From an uncultured Alphaproteobacteria bacterium (GTDB lineage Bacteria; Pseudomonadota; Alphaproteobacteria; RF32; CAG-239), in contig CAKQTH010000005.1 in the NCBI GenBank assembly GCA_934276635.1, positions 14,521 through 78,520 of the forward strand: a stretch of DNA of 64,000 bases, read 5' to 3'. A program made the translations under genes and the position numbers. The notes beneath the pieces are model-generated. The model had not been told where the DNA came from and did no database searches. It saw only the letters and a list, made by a program, of their open reading frames with translations. Within the stretch, counting starts at the first letter, position 1; each line of letters begins with the position of its first letter. Positions 52,301 through 61,092 of this stretch are shown piece after piece.

Positions 52301-53947
52301 TTACTCCTCAAACAGCTCGTTCAATTTTTTTACCGCTTTCAAATAAAACAGTTTTTGGCGCTCCATCGAATCTTTATGCAGCGGTATCATTGATGTAAAC
52401 AACAATGCCTCAATCAATTTTATTTGTGTCGTGTCATATCCGAACTGCTCTGTCATTTCATCAAAATAATCCGTCATTTTTTCCTGAAAATCAGGATAAT
52501 TGTTTGCAACAGTAAACTCATTGCCTTTTTCAACAAGTTCAAAAAGGCCGTGCACCGCATAATCATATCCGCCGACAACCGAATGTCTCAGTTTTGCAAT
52601 ATCATACCGCGGGTCACCGTAAATCGTTTGATCGTGCAAACGACCTCTCGGATCAATCAAACGGCATAAAAACGAGTTTGTATCAAACAAAATATTTGAA
52701 AAACAATAATCTCCGTGCATCACGCTCACATCAACGGATTGAACCAGTTCATCAATTTTTTGAACCAACTTTGTCTCAAAAAATCTGATATTTTTATATT
52801 TTTGCCCGTTGACGATGATATCATCATATTGCCACATCTTTTCCCAATAAGGGTTTTGTTCGCGCAAATCTTTAAGCCGTTGCCATGTTTTATGCAGGTA
52901 TAAATCATAAAAATTTTCTTTATCCAGATTTCCTTTGTGTTTTTCAAATACCTGATGAACTTCAAACAATCTTTTGATTATCAACTTCCATTCTTCAATA
53001 CTCAAATTTCCAAGAATAAACAGCTCTGACAAGGCCGGATAGCCGTACATTTCCATTGTTAAAGCTGCATCATTTAAGTTTTCTTCAAAACTGATCGGCC
53101 GCGGAGACAACACCTTGAGCTCATCAGGCAAATTTTTATACCAATCATATTCATCTCTGAGCTTTTGAATTTTAGAAGATATTTTTGTTATGGTACCGGT
53201 TATCTGATTTGTATACAGGCTGTTAAAATCTCTTGAATTAAAGAAATTATTTTGCGCCTTAATAATTCCCGCCCGATGCCCTAAATCAAACCAATTTTCA
53301 ACTTTGTTGCAGGTTATGGAGTGAATCTTCATATATTCTGACAAAACATCAGATATTTGTTTCTTTTTAGCCTCAATGCATTTATCAACAATGTTTTTGA
53401 GCAGTTTTACATCATTTAGCTGATAATATCCGACAACCGCAAATTTTCCTTTTGTGGGCAAATTCGGCTTTTTATCATAAAATTCTTTGGCTTGATTATT
53501 TTCATTTGTTTCAACCAAGCACCATCTGTCAGAAGAATCAAAGTCTGATGAAACCAAAATCATATCAGAGGCAAAGTTGTTGTTTCCTCCCATACGGCAC
53601 AAAGTATCGCCCAAAACAATCTTCAGGCGGGTCTCATTTTCCTTAACCTTGCTCAATCCGGCATTCAAAGAATTCAGAATGGAAAACATATGATATTTGT
53701 TGATTTCATCTTCTTCCGTAACTCCGACAATCTTGATTTCTGGATATCTGTGCTCAATATAATCCATAACTTTTGTATTGTTTTTATTAAGCACCAAAAC
53801 GATATTGTCTTTTTGATAAAACTCATCAATAACCCACGCAATACAAGGTTTTCCTCTAATTGGGAGCATATGGCTGTCATATCCGGAAACCGGCATATGC
53901 TGCGTTGCGGCAAGAATTATTGTAGTGCTAATTTTTTCCGTTTTCAT
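52301..53947 (-). CDS. Nucleotidyltransferase fused to APH/choline kinase-like kinase
   Basis: A 548-residue fusion. Residues about 1-250 form a nucleotidyltransferase-like domain (AATQHMPVSGYDSHMLPIRGKPCIAWVIDEF and VLGDTLCR). Residues about 270-548 form an aminoglycoside phosphotransferase-like kinase with catalytic HGDYCFSNILFD and metal-binding LIDPRGRLHDQT. A kinase plus cytidylyltransferase in one chain recalls pathways that make CDP-activated small groups for surface glycans; the substrate is not readable. Overlaps the upstream glycosyltransferase gene by 20 bases. Confidence 0.72.
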   Translation of the reverse strand: MKTEKISTTIILAATQHMPVSGYDSHMLPIRGKPCIAWVIDEFYQKDNIVLVLNKNNTKVMDYIEHRYPEIKIVGVTEEDEINKYHMFSILNSLNAGLSKVKENETRLKIVLGDTLCRMGGNNNFASDMILVSSDFDSSDRWCLVETNENNQAKEFYDKKPNLPTKGKFAVVGYYQLNDVKLLKNIVDKCIEAKKKQISDVLSEYMKIHSITCNKVENWFDLGHRAGIIKAQNNFFNSRDFNSLYTNQITGTITKISSKIQKLRDEYDWYKNLPDELKVLSPRPISFEENLNDAALTMEMYGYPALSELFILGNLSIEEWKLIIKRLFEVHQVFEKHKGNLDKENFYDLYLHKTWQRLKDLREQNPYWEKMWQYDDIIVNGQKYKNIRFFETKLVQKIDELVQSVDVSVMHGDYCFSNILFDTNSFLCRLIDPRGRLHDQTIYGDPRYDIAKLRHSVVGGYDYAVHGLFELVEKGNEFTVANNYPDFQEKMTDYFDEMTEQFGYDTTQIKLIEALLFTSMIPLHKDSMERQKLFYLKAVKKLNELFEE

Positions 53948-55439
53948 CTTCTTCTCCGTCTAAAAAGCCGAGGGCGGCCGGAATGTTGTCATACGGCAGC
54001 TGTCTGATTTCATCATCGCTCTTATACCACCATCTCGAGGCCTCAAGCTTTGCAATCGTTGCTTCATCAAAGCGATAGCGCAAAACCTTTGCCGGAACTC
54101 CGGCAACAATCGCATACGGCGGAACATCTTTTGTTACCACGCTACCGGCACCGACAACCGCTCCGTTGCCGATTTTTATCCCGTTTTTCACAAACACATT
54201 GTCGCCGATCCAAACATCGTTGCCTACCTCTATCGGGGCATAATTCCAAAACTCCTGATGAGACGGTGCCTTTTTGTCCTTAAACCCGAGCTCGTTATAA
54301 TAAAAATACGGCGAGGTCGAAAGATAGTTCAACGGATGGTCCCCATGCCCGAATCTGCAATTCTCGCCAATCGAGACAAAGCTGCCGAAAGAAGTTTCTT
54401 TTGCATTTGCAATAAAAATCGGTTTTACGCAATAGGCGTATTTGCCAACATTATCTGCCGGAATTTTCGTCAATGACAATACCCTCCCCCGCGTATTTTT
54501 AATCTTTTTCTTCAACTTAAAGCACAAAATGTATGTATACTTTTTGTTGCCACTGATTTTTGTGTGATAGAACAAATGCTTAAGCTGACTGAAAAACATA
54601 TATCTCCATTTAAGCAAACCTGCATAAATTTTGTTTTTTCCTTTCAGCTTGATGCAGCTGAGCAGTCTTATCGCAAAAATCATAAAATCCTTATTTTTCG
54701 GCTCATAAGTTTTTGCATATTCTTTAAGCTGTTCAAAACTCTGCATAATCCCCGGCGTTGGGTCCTGCATTGCCAAAGCCGAAATCTGTTTTGAATGTCT
54801 GCGGTGAAAATATAAGTTTTCGTGAACAAAAGAAATTTTCTCGGCATACCATAAAGCCAGCAGATGAAACGGAAAATCGTGCGCTCTGTTGGTTCTGCCG
54901 CCGAATTTGATATGATGCTCCAACACAAAATCGCGTTTGATAATCTTTGTCCACTGCGGAATAAACTTTTCATACAGCGGCATTTTGCTTTGCATATCGC
55001 GCACATCGACTGCGGTTTCATCATAATAAGGATATCCGAGCGGCGACAATGCTCCGTGCTCATTTACGGCCTGTCCGTAACAAAGCGCAAAGTTGCTGTC
55101 AAAATGATCTATGCTTGCAACCATTTTTTCCAAAAAATCTTTCCGATAAAAATCGTCCTGATCAATAAAGCAAAGATATTTTCCGTTTGCGTGCGCCACC
55201 CCGAAATCAAGGCTCGGCCCTGCTCCGATATTTTTGTTATTAAACAAAACTATTCTTTTATCGTTTTTGGCATATTCCTGCAAAATTTCCAAAGAATTGT
55301 CTTTTGATTCGTCATTAACCGCCACAAATTCAAAGTCGGCAAATGTTTGAGCCAAAACGCTGTCAATGCATTCTTTGAGCCATTCGGCTCCGTTATAAAC
55401 CGGCATAATCACAGAAACCAGAGGCTGCTTGTTTTCCAT
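53928..55439 (-). CDS. GT2 glycosyltransferase fused to a hexapeptide acetyltransferase
   Basis: 503 residues, two enzymes in one chain. Residues about 1-230: GT-A family 2 (VSVIMPVYNGAEWLKECIDSVLAQTF, DFEFVAVNDESKDNS, LCFIDQDDFYR). Residues about 335-480: a left-handed beta-helix acetyltransferase of the xenobiotic/serine acetyltransferase type (APIEVGNDVWIGDNVFVKNGIKIGNGAVVGAGSVVTKDVPPYAIVAGVPAKVLRYRF). Probably adds and then acetylates a sugar. The junction (LKHLFYHTKISGNKKYTYILCFKLKKKI) is similar to tails of neighbouring glycosyltransferases. Confidence 0.85.
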   Translation of the reverse strand: MENKQPLVSVIMPVYNGAEWLKECIDSVLAQTFADFEFVAVNDESKDNSLEILQEYAKNDKRIVLFNNKNIGAGPSLDFGVAHANGKYLCFIDQDDFYRKDFLEKMVASIDHFDSNFALCYGQAVNEHGALSPLGYPYYDETAVDVRDMQSKMPLYEKFIPQWTKIIKRDFVLEHHIKFGGRTNRAHDFPFHLLALWYAEKISFVHENLYFHRRHSKQISALAMQDPTPGIMQSFEQLKEYAKTYEPKNKDFMIFAIRLLSCIKLKGKNKIYAGLLKWRYMFFSQLKHLFYHTKISGNKKYTYILCFKLKKKIKNTRGRVLSLTKIPADNVGKYAYCVKPIFIANAKETSFGSFVSIGENCRFGHGDHPLNYLSTSPYFYYNELGFKDKKAPSHQEFWNYAPIEVGNDVWIGDNVFVKNGIKIGNGAVVGAGSVVTKDVPPYAIVAGVPAKVLRYRFDEATIAKLEASRWWYKSDDEIRQLPYDNIPAALGFLDGEEDENGKN

Positions 55440-55460
55440 ATAATCGTCCTTAAGTGCTGT

Positions 55461-56309
55461 TTATCTGTCCTTTGATTTTTTCATTATCTGATTTATCAAA
55501 TCAGCATTTCCCCAAACGGCCGGAGAATCATATTTTCGGCTCGGATAAGCGCCGTATTCCGGTTTGATATCCAAATGTTTCGCTTTGATAAATTCATCAA
55601 CTTTATCTTTGAGCGCAACCGGCTTTCCGGAGCAAACATTGATAATTCCGTTAACATCGTTTTGGGTTGCCGCCGCAACAATATAGGTTGCCAGTCTGTC
55701 AACTTCGATAAAGTCATATTTGTTCAGGCCGGAAGTAAACGGAAAGCTTTTCTGTCCGTTTGAAGCCATTTCCAAAATCTTTGCAAAAATAGACTTGTTG
55801 TGAGCGTCATCACCGGTGATATAAAAACCTCTCAGCCATTTCAAAGAAACATCTTTGTTGTCGCAATATGTCATAACCGATTGACGAAGCGCATTTTTTG
55901 CAATTCCGTACAGCGACATCGGATTACACGGAGTATCCGCATTAATCTCGCCCTCGTGATAGCCGACCTCATGCATTGAGCCCATAACTGCGATTGAAGG
56001 ACAGCCGCTGTCTACCATATTTTTGATAAAGCGATAATGTTGCGGAAGTTTCAGCATATGAGAATCCGCATTGTGGTTAAAGCCGTCCTGCCATGCCATA
56101 TGAATAATCACATCGGGGCTGCCCAGTCTTTTATACAAATCAGGTGCCGAGGCGTCTTGCAAAATATCATCTGTATAATATGTGACGCCGTCTTGTTTTT
56201 CATTGAATTTTATATCGACGACACTGACATCAAGCTGTTTTTCAATCGCTTTTTGAACCACATGATGCCCGATATATCCGTTAGCGCCCGTAATTAAGAC
56301 TTTCGTCAT
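55461..56309 (-). CDS. NAD-dependent sugar epimerase/dehydratase-like protein
   Basis: 282-residue extended SDR enzyme: GANGYIGHHVV at residue 8, DIIHMAW-like VIIHMAWQDG, and the catalytic YGIAK. Such enzymes reshape nucleotide sugars. Here the catalytic serine is in GSMHEVGYHEG. Reaction unknown. In operon, 5 bases after the glycosyltransferase at 56315. Confidence 0.85.
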   Translation of the reverse strand: MTKVLITGANGYIGHHVVQKAIEKQLDVSVVDIKFNEKQDGVTYYTDDILQDASAPDLYKRLGSPDVIIHMAWQDGFNHNADSHMLKLPQHYRFIKNMVDSGCPSIAVMGSMHEVGYHEGEINADTPCNPMSLYGIAKNALRQSVMTYCDNKDVSLKWLRGFYITGDDAHNKSIFAKILEMASNGQKSFPFTSGLNKYDFIEVDRLATYIVAAATQNDVNGIINVCSGKPVALKDKVDEFIKAKHLDIKPEYGAYPSRKYDSPAVWGNADLINQIMKKSKDR

Positions 56310-56314
56310 TTTAT

Positions 56315-57115
56315 TTAATCTCCTTGTCTATTGATTTTTCTTTTGTATACCACAATTTTGAAAATTTTTACAACCATTTTATCGTTTTTGACTTTTTTAT
56401 TATAGAAGAATCTCCATATTTTCAAAAGTATTCTCGCGGCCGCAATTTTCTTGTGTTTACGAAACAGATTTTTCTTCATTTCTTTGGCTGTTTTCTTTGA
56501 AAATTTGTTTCGAGAAATTTCCAGAATTCTATAATTTTGCAAAACCTCCGGCACGCAATAAAAAGTTTTGCCCTCCTCAACAAAATTGCACCAAAATTCC
56601 CAATCTTCATAGCCTTTGTCCATTATCGAGTCATAACCGCCGTATTTTTCCCAATCGCTTTTGCGATACAACGCGCAAGCCGGAACAAAATTGCAATCGC
56701 ACATTGTCCAAATTGAAATTTTATGTGAGGTTACGACCTCGTTTTCGGCACCGAATTTGCGGATATATGACCAGATGACATCTCCCTTATTTTCAACCGC
56801 CGCCGCATACTGCTTTTCAAGACATTGCGGCTCAATCGTATCATCACCATCAAGCGGATAAATATATATTCCCTCCGCCTGTTTTATTGCATTATTCCTT
56901 GCGGCGATTACTCCGCTGTTATTTTGCGATATCACTTTGATTTGCGGATATTTTTGCGCATATTGTTTTATGATTTCAAGACTGTTATCAACAGATCCGT
57001 CATCAACGACAATCGCCTCAAAATCCTTAAAACTTTGCGCCAAAACAGAATCCAGACATTCTGCGATATATTTTTCTTGATTGTAACACGGAATAATCAC
57101 GCTTATCAAAGACAT
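56315..57115 (-). CDS. Family 2 glycosyltransferase
   Basis: 266 residues: GT-A motifs SVIIPCYNQEKYIAECLDSVLAQSF, AIVVDDGSVDNSLE, IYPLDGDDTIE (the metal-binding DXD) and GYEDWEFW near residue 170. The C-terminal tail (FFYNKKVKNDKMVVKIFKIVVYKRKI) resembles the tail of the WavE-like protein. Directly follows rmlC with no gap. Confidence 0.9.
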   Translation of the reverse strand: MSLISVIIPCYNQEKYIAECLDSVLAQSFKDFEAIVVDDGSVDNSLEIIKQYAQKYPQIKVISQNNSGVIAARNNAIKQAEGIYIYPLDGDDTIEPQCLEKQYAAAVENKGDVIWSYIRKFGAENEVVTSHKISIWTMCDCNFVPACALYRKSDWEKYGGYDSIMDKGYEDWEFWCNFVEEGKTFYCVPEVLQNYRILEISRNKFSKKTAKEMKKNLFRKHKKIAAARILLKIWRFFYNKKVKNDKMVVKIFKIVVYKRKINRQGD

Positions 57116-57667
57116 TTACATCTCCTTTGATAAATAGTCCCGTAAATTGTTTGCAATTCTGTCTTTGTCCGAAGTAATTATTTTATCGGCCGGGACTTTC
57201 CAATCTATACCGATTTGCGGGTCATCATAGCGAATCCCGAATTCGGCCTCTTTGCAATAAACATTGTCCACCTTATAAGCAAAGACCGCCGTATCGCTCA
57301 AAACCGAAAATCCGTGCAGAAAATCTCGCGGAATGAACAGTTGGCGCTGATTTTCGGCCGAAAGTTCAACCGCGATATGCTTCCCGAAAGTCGGAGAATC
57401 TTTGCGAACATCTACTGCCACATCAAGCACCTTTCCGACAATCACTCTGACAAGTTTTGCCTGAGAATATTTTCCGAGTTGGCAGTGCAGCCCTCTGACC
57501 ACGCCGTATGACGATTTTGACTGATTGTCTTGTATAAATCTGTTTTTTATCCCGTTTTTAACAAATTCTTCTTCATTATAGCTTTCAAAGAAATATCCGC
57601 GGGGGTCCTCAAAAATTCGAGGTTCAATAATATAAACCCCGTCAATATCCGTTTTAATAAAATTCAT
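57116..57667 (-). CDS. rfbC: dTDP-4-dehydrorhamnose 3,5-epimerase
   Basis: 183-residue cupin epimerase of the dTDP-L-rhamnose pathway: EDPRGYFFESYNEEEF, the RGLHCQLG with catalytic His, KLVRVIVGKVLDVAVDVRKDSPTFG, IPRDFLHGFSVLSD and FAYKVDNVY. Rhamnose or a related deoxysugar is therefore expected in the surface glycan. The other pathway enzymes (RfbA, RfbB, RfbD) are not in the window. First gene of the ten-gene operon. Confidence 0.92.
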   Translation of the reverse strand: MNFIKTDIDGVYIIEPRIFEDPRGYFFESYNEEEFVKNGIKNRFIQDNQSKSSYGVVRGLHCQLGKYSQAKLVRVIVGKVLDVAVDVRKDSPTFGKHIAVELSAENQRQLFIPRDFLHGFSVLSDTAVFAYKVDNVYCKEAEFGIRYDDPQIGIDWKVPADKIITSDKDRIANNLRDYLSKEM

Positions 57668-57767
57668 TTTTGTCTCATTAACACTTAATTTGCTATATTA
57701 TCCGTTTGTAAAAACATGGATTATCATACCTTATGCCTCAGTATATTGCAAGCATTAAATACACTTA

Positions 57768-58211
57768 TTACTCGTATAAATATCTGCTCATATCCCTGAC
57801 CATATATTTTTCAGTTGTGCTGACAACTTTGCGCGAGCCGGGTATCACAATACACATTTTATTTGCGCAGTTTTTCATAATAAATTGCCCGAATATATCA
57901 TCAGGAGCGACATAAAGCGAATTTTGCAAAAACGGTTTATGCTCATAATATTTATTGAAATGCGACAAATATATTGTAAGCGTAATAATGGACTTTTTTT
58001 CCTTGCTGACCGGACAATCCGCCCCGAACCACACAAGTTTTTTATGAGGAGTCGCCAACAAATCGGCAAATTTGCTCTTATCAAGTGATTTATAGGCTTC
58101 ATCGGGGATTTGCTCAACATGCGGCAATGTGTAAATCACATACGCCAGACCGACAATCACAATTCCCGCTATTATTTTCAAACATCTTATAAATGCTGCT
58201 TTATATGTCAT
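57768..58211 (-). CDS. Membrane-anchored thioredoxin-fold-like protein of unknown function
   Basis: 147 residues with one N-terminal membrane helix (about residues 11-30) and a soluble domain containing VWFGADCPVSKEKKS, the spot where a thioredoxin fold carries its redox Cys, here with a single Cys plus Ser, and a later NCANKMC. Speculative periplasmic thiol protein. Not obviously linked to the neighbouring glycan operon. Confidence 0.5.
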   Translation of the reverse strand: MTYKAAFIRCLKIIAGIVIVGLAYVIYTLPHVEQIPDEAYKSLDKSKFADLLATPHKKLVWFGADCPVSKEKKSIITLTIYLSHFNKYYEHKPFLQNSLYVAPDDIFGQFIMKNCANKMCIVIPGSRKVVSTTEKYMVRDMSRYLYE

Positions 58212-58299
58212 TTTGCAGACTCCTCATAATTATTATTACCCGCTTATTCTACAAACAATATATTAAAATACAACAGATTATTTTATTTTTATCCAAACA

Positions 58300-58330
58300 A
58301 AAACAAAGCCCCGCAACAAATTGCGAGGCC
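58300..58330 (-). terminator. Terminator after the DUF805 gene
   Basis: GCCTCGCAA, TTTG, TTGCGGGGC on the minus strand, then TTTGTTTTTG. Confidence 0.8.
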
Positions 58331-58357
58331 TTATTCGTACTATATCGCCATAACAAA

Positions 58358-59020
58358 TTATGCAGTCGGCTGACCGTATTTGTTCTCGCCGCAATCCCCT
58401 TTTTGTATCATAAAGAAAGTTACAACAAACGAGAGAATCAAATCAATGATGCTCAAGACAAAATTTATTTGCAATATCGCATTCTGCACTCCGTCAGACA
58501 ATCCGTCTGGAATCGAAAGGATAAAGTTGTTTGTCGTAATTACATAAAGCGGCAATACAAATATCGGCACAATAAACCATGCCATATTGCGTCCGGTGTC
58601 GTGCAATCTTCTGATAATTGCGCTGATTGAAGGAATAGTCATCAAAAGTATGTAGGTGACAGTGACAAATCCGCTGCCGCCAACAATCGCATCAACAAAA
58701 ATAACGGCAATGAAAAGCAATATGTTCATCAGGAAAAATGACCAATACCCGCGGCGGCTCAAACGACCGCAGAAATTGATGTAGTTTTCAATAACCTCAA
58801 CATAGCAGTCAAACATGCTCTTTTTGCAACATTTGCATTTGCAATCTTTGCAACAACAACCACATGTGCAATCACTGTCGCAACCGCAGGTGCAGGTGCA
58901 CTCTTTGCCCTCTTGGCAACCGCATTTACATGTAGAATCGCACTCGCATTTTGTCGTTTTCTTTTCTGTGACAACCTCTTTCTTTTTCGCCTTTTCCTTT
59001 GTTTTTACAGATTCTTTCAT
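58358..59020 (-). CDS. DUF805 membrane protein with a metallothionein-like Cys-rich N-terminus
   Basis: 220 residues. Residues about 1-24 are lysine-rich; about 25-67 hold 18 cysteines in CXC and CCC arrangements (CKCGCQEG, CTCTCGC, CTCGCCCKDCKCKCC). The rest is a DUF805 domain: FCGRLSRRGYWSFFLMNILLF, four membrane helices and the SAIIRRLHDTGRN signature. The Cys block resembles metallothioneins and would bind soft metals at the cytoplasmic face (inference). SD AGGAGG favours the second of two ATGs. I know of no described fusion of this kind. Confidence 0.8.
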   Translation of the reverse strand: MKESVKTKEKAKKKEVVTEKKTTKCECDSTCKCGCQEGKECTCTCGCDSDCTCGCCCKDCKCKCCKKSMFDCYVEVIENYINFCGRLSRRGYWSFFLMNILLFIAVIFVDAIVGGSGFVTVTYILLMTIPSISAIIRRLHDTGRNMAWFIVPIFVLPLYVITTNNFILSIPDGLSDGVQNAILQINFVLSIIDLILSFVVTFFMIQKGDCGENKYGQPTA

Positions 59021-59117
59021 CATAACCTCCTAACATTTAATTTTTATGTGGCATAAGCTTGTTTTACAACAAAATATGCTTATATTTCACATATACAAGA
59101 TATTATGGGTGATAAAA

Positions 59118-59573
59118 ATGAATAAATGGCTAATATCGACAACTTTTTTATTATCAACAACCGCCGCTTTTGCACAAGAAACGGTTGTTTTCGGCAGCGC
59201 GGCGACTCCGAGTGGCAGTCAAAACACCTTTATTGTCGAGCAGCCGGCCGACGCGCCGAATCCGCTCGGCAATCCGATTATAAACCATTCGGAGGATTCT
59301 GAGCCTGAAAACGAAGTGCCGGCAGCCCCCTCTCCCAAAATCGACAACTGGGAAAAGCATTCGTCAGCATCTCCGGTCATCACCGAAAATCTGCCGATAA
59401 ATCCGCAGGTTACTCCACAGAATACGCCTCAGGCCGAGGCAAAAAAAATTCAGGATACCATATATGAAGACGACGGAAGAATTTATGATATTCAATCCGT
59501 TCCGGTACAAGACATAAACAAGGTAGAAGAGCCGAATATCCAGCCGACAATCAGCACCTATCCCGCATATTAG
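59118..59573 (+). CDS. Exported proline-rich protein of unknown function
   Basis: 151 residues: signal peptide MNKWLISTTFLLSTTAAFA, then a low-complexity P, N, E-rich chain with no predicted fold. An SD-like GGGTGA precedes the ATG at 59118; the frame opens earlier at 59046. Its stop abuts the stop of trmB on the other strand. Confidence 0.65.
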   Translation: MNKWLISTTFLLSTTAAFAQETVVFGSAATPSGSQNTFIVEQPADAPNPLGNPIINHSEDSEPENEVPAAPSPKIDNWEKHSSASPVITENLPINPQVTPQNTPQAEAKKIQDTIYEDDGRIYDIQSVPVQDINKVEEPNIQPTISTYPAY

Positions 59574-60299
59574 CTATATTTTCATAAAATCAAAAAAGAC
59601 GGGGCGGCGGCCTTCGGCAATCGCTTTTTTCTGATATTTTGTCTCAACATGATCGGCCGGCGGCAATCTCCAGTCGTTTGAACATTTTGCCGTCCACTTA
59701 AAATCATCTCTGGCACAAAGCTGCCTCAGCGCCCATGGTTTGTATATCGGGTGATCGGTGGCAACGCGCAGAATTCCGCCTTTTTTCAAAATGCGGGAAA
59801 GCGAATCCAAATTTTGCGGATTTATAAAACGGCGCGGAGCATGCTTTTTCTTCGGCCACGGATCTGGAAACAACACAAATATCTTGTCAAAAGTTTCGTC
59901 CGGAATATGGCTGAACAACAAACGAACATCGTCATCAAAAACTCTGACATTGTCGCTTCTGCCTTCTTCCAACACAAAATCTTCCGGAAGATTGTTGCCT
60001 TCTTTGACGCCGGTTAAAAGGCTCAGCAGATTCGCGATTCCGTTTTGAAAAACCTCAACACCCAAAAACGCGTCCTGAGGGTGCAATTTTGCCTGTCCGG
60101 CAAGATGTTGACCATCACCGAATCCGATTTCAAGCATTATTTTTTGGGGCTTAAAACCAAAGCAATCAGGCAGATTCGGCATATTTTCAACACCTACTCT
60201 GATTTTCGGCAAAAACTTGTCAGTGAGAGATTGCTTTGCTTTGCGAATCGTTCTGCCCTTACGGCGTCCGAAAAATTTTGGTGCTTCACCGGACTGCAT
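59574..60299 (-). CDS. trmB: tRNA (guanine-N7)-methyltransferase
   Basis: Methylates G46 of tRNA. The 241 residues show the TrmB-family start GRRKGRTIRKAK, SAM motif LEIGFGDGQHL, FVLFPDPWPKKKHAPRRF (the family hallmark) and VETKYQKKAIAEGR. An adjacent upstream gene is absent. Strong identification. Confidence 0.96.
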   Translation of the reverse strand: MQSGEAPKFFGRRKGRTIRKAKQSLTDKFLPKIRVGVENMPNLPDCFGFKPQKIMLEIGFGDGQHLAGQAKLHPQDAFLGVEVFQNGIANLLSLLTGVKEGNNLPEDFVLEEGRSDNVRVFDDDVRLLFSHIPDETFDKIFVLFPDPWPKKKHAPRRFINPQNLDSLSRILKKGGILRVATDHPIYKPWALRQLCARDDFKWTAKCSNDWRLPPADHVETKYQKKAIAEGRRPVFFDFMKI

Positions 60300-60327
60300 A
60301 AACCGCTCCTTTGAGGGAAAAAGTTAC

Positions 60328-60375
60328 AAAAAAAGAGCGCCATACTCCAGCCGCAAAAGCTGTTTCAAAGCGCTC
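60328..60375 (-). terminator. Terminator after the XRE regulator
   Basis: GAGCGC and GCGCTC outer stem with an inner CAGC/GCTG hairpin; seven T follow on the minus strand. Confidence 0.65.
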
Positions 60376-60382
60376 ATAAAAC

Positions 60383-60886
60383 TTAGTCATTATTATTGTT
60401 ATTTGGGCGATAATCAGGAAGACACGGATTGTTTTTAGACATATTAACAATCAAATCCAGCAATTGTCTGGCCAATTTACGGTTATTGATTTTGTAATAA
60501 GCATTAACCAACTCCAGAGTTTCTTGCCTTTTCATCGGATCCAAATCTATCTTTTCGGCTTCTTCAGCGGCACACATAAGGCTGTCAGATGCCGGAACAG
60601 ATAACATACGAGGACTCTTGTCTGCGGTTTCTTTATCCAGATCTTCAAAGAAGAAGTCCATAGAAACACCCAAGACATTTCCGATATCCCACAAGCGGCT
60701 TGCACCAACGCGGTTTGCGCCGGTTTCATACTTTTGGATTTGCTGAAAAGTCAAGCCCAAAAGCTGAGATAGCTTTTCCTGGCTGTAGCCGAGAATCGAT
60801 CTTCTCAAACGAATTCTGTTACCAACATGTACATCAATCGGGTTTGGTGTCCCGTTTTCCATTCTGCCTCTATTTTTCTTTTTCAT
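60383..60886 (-). CDS. XRE-family transcriptional regulator
   Basis: 167 residues: a basic start, then an HTH domain (residues about 15-75: GNRIRLRRSILGYSQEKLSQLLGLTFQQIQKYETGANRVGASRLWDIGNVLGVSMDFFF) and a C-terminal helical region (QETLELVNAYYKINNRKLARQLLDLI). This arrangement is common in alphaproteobacteria. Target genes are unknown. A TTG three codons upstream is possible; the ATG at 60886 is preferred though its SD is weak. Confidence 0.85.
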   Translation of the reverse strand: MKKKNRGRMENGTPNPIDVHVGNRIRLRRSILGYSQEKLSQLLGLTFQQIQKYETGANRVGASRLWDIGNVLGVSMDFFFEDLDKETADKSPRMLSVPASDSLMCAAEEAEKIDLDPMKRQETLELVNAYYKINNRKLARQLLDLIVNMSKNNPCLPDYRPNNNNND

Positions 60887-61092
60887 TACTGTCAAGGATT
60901 TCTACTCCCCAGATAAAATTAAACAAATACAACTAATTTTCATACATTTATAACATATATTCCAAACTAGTCAAGAGCCTTATATACTATTTTATATACA
61001 ATTTCAACATATTTTTGCATATAATGTGCTTTTCCGCGAAAATCATTGAGAAAATGTCGGTTGATAAGTTTTGCAAAGCTGTGAAAATATTG

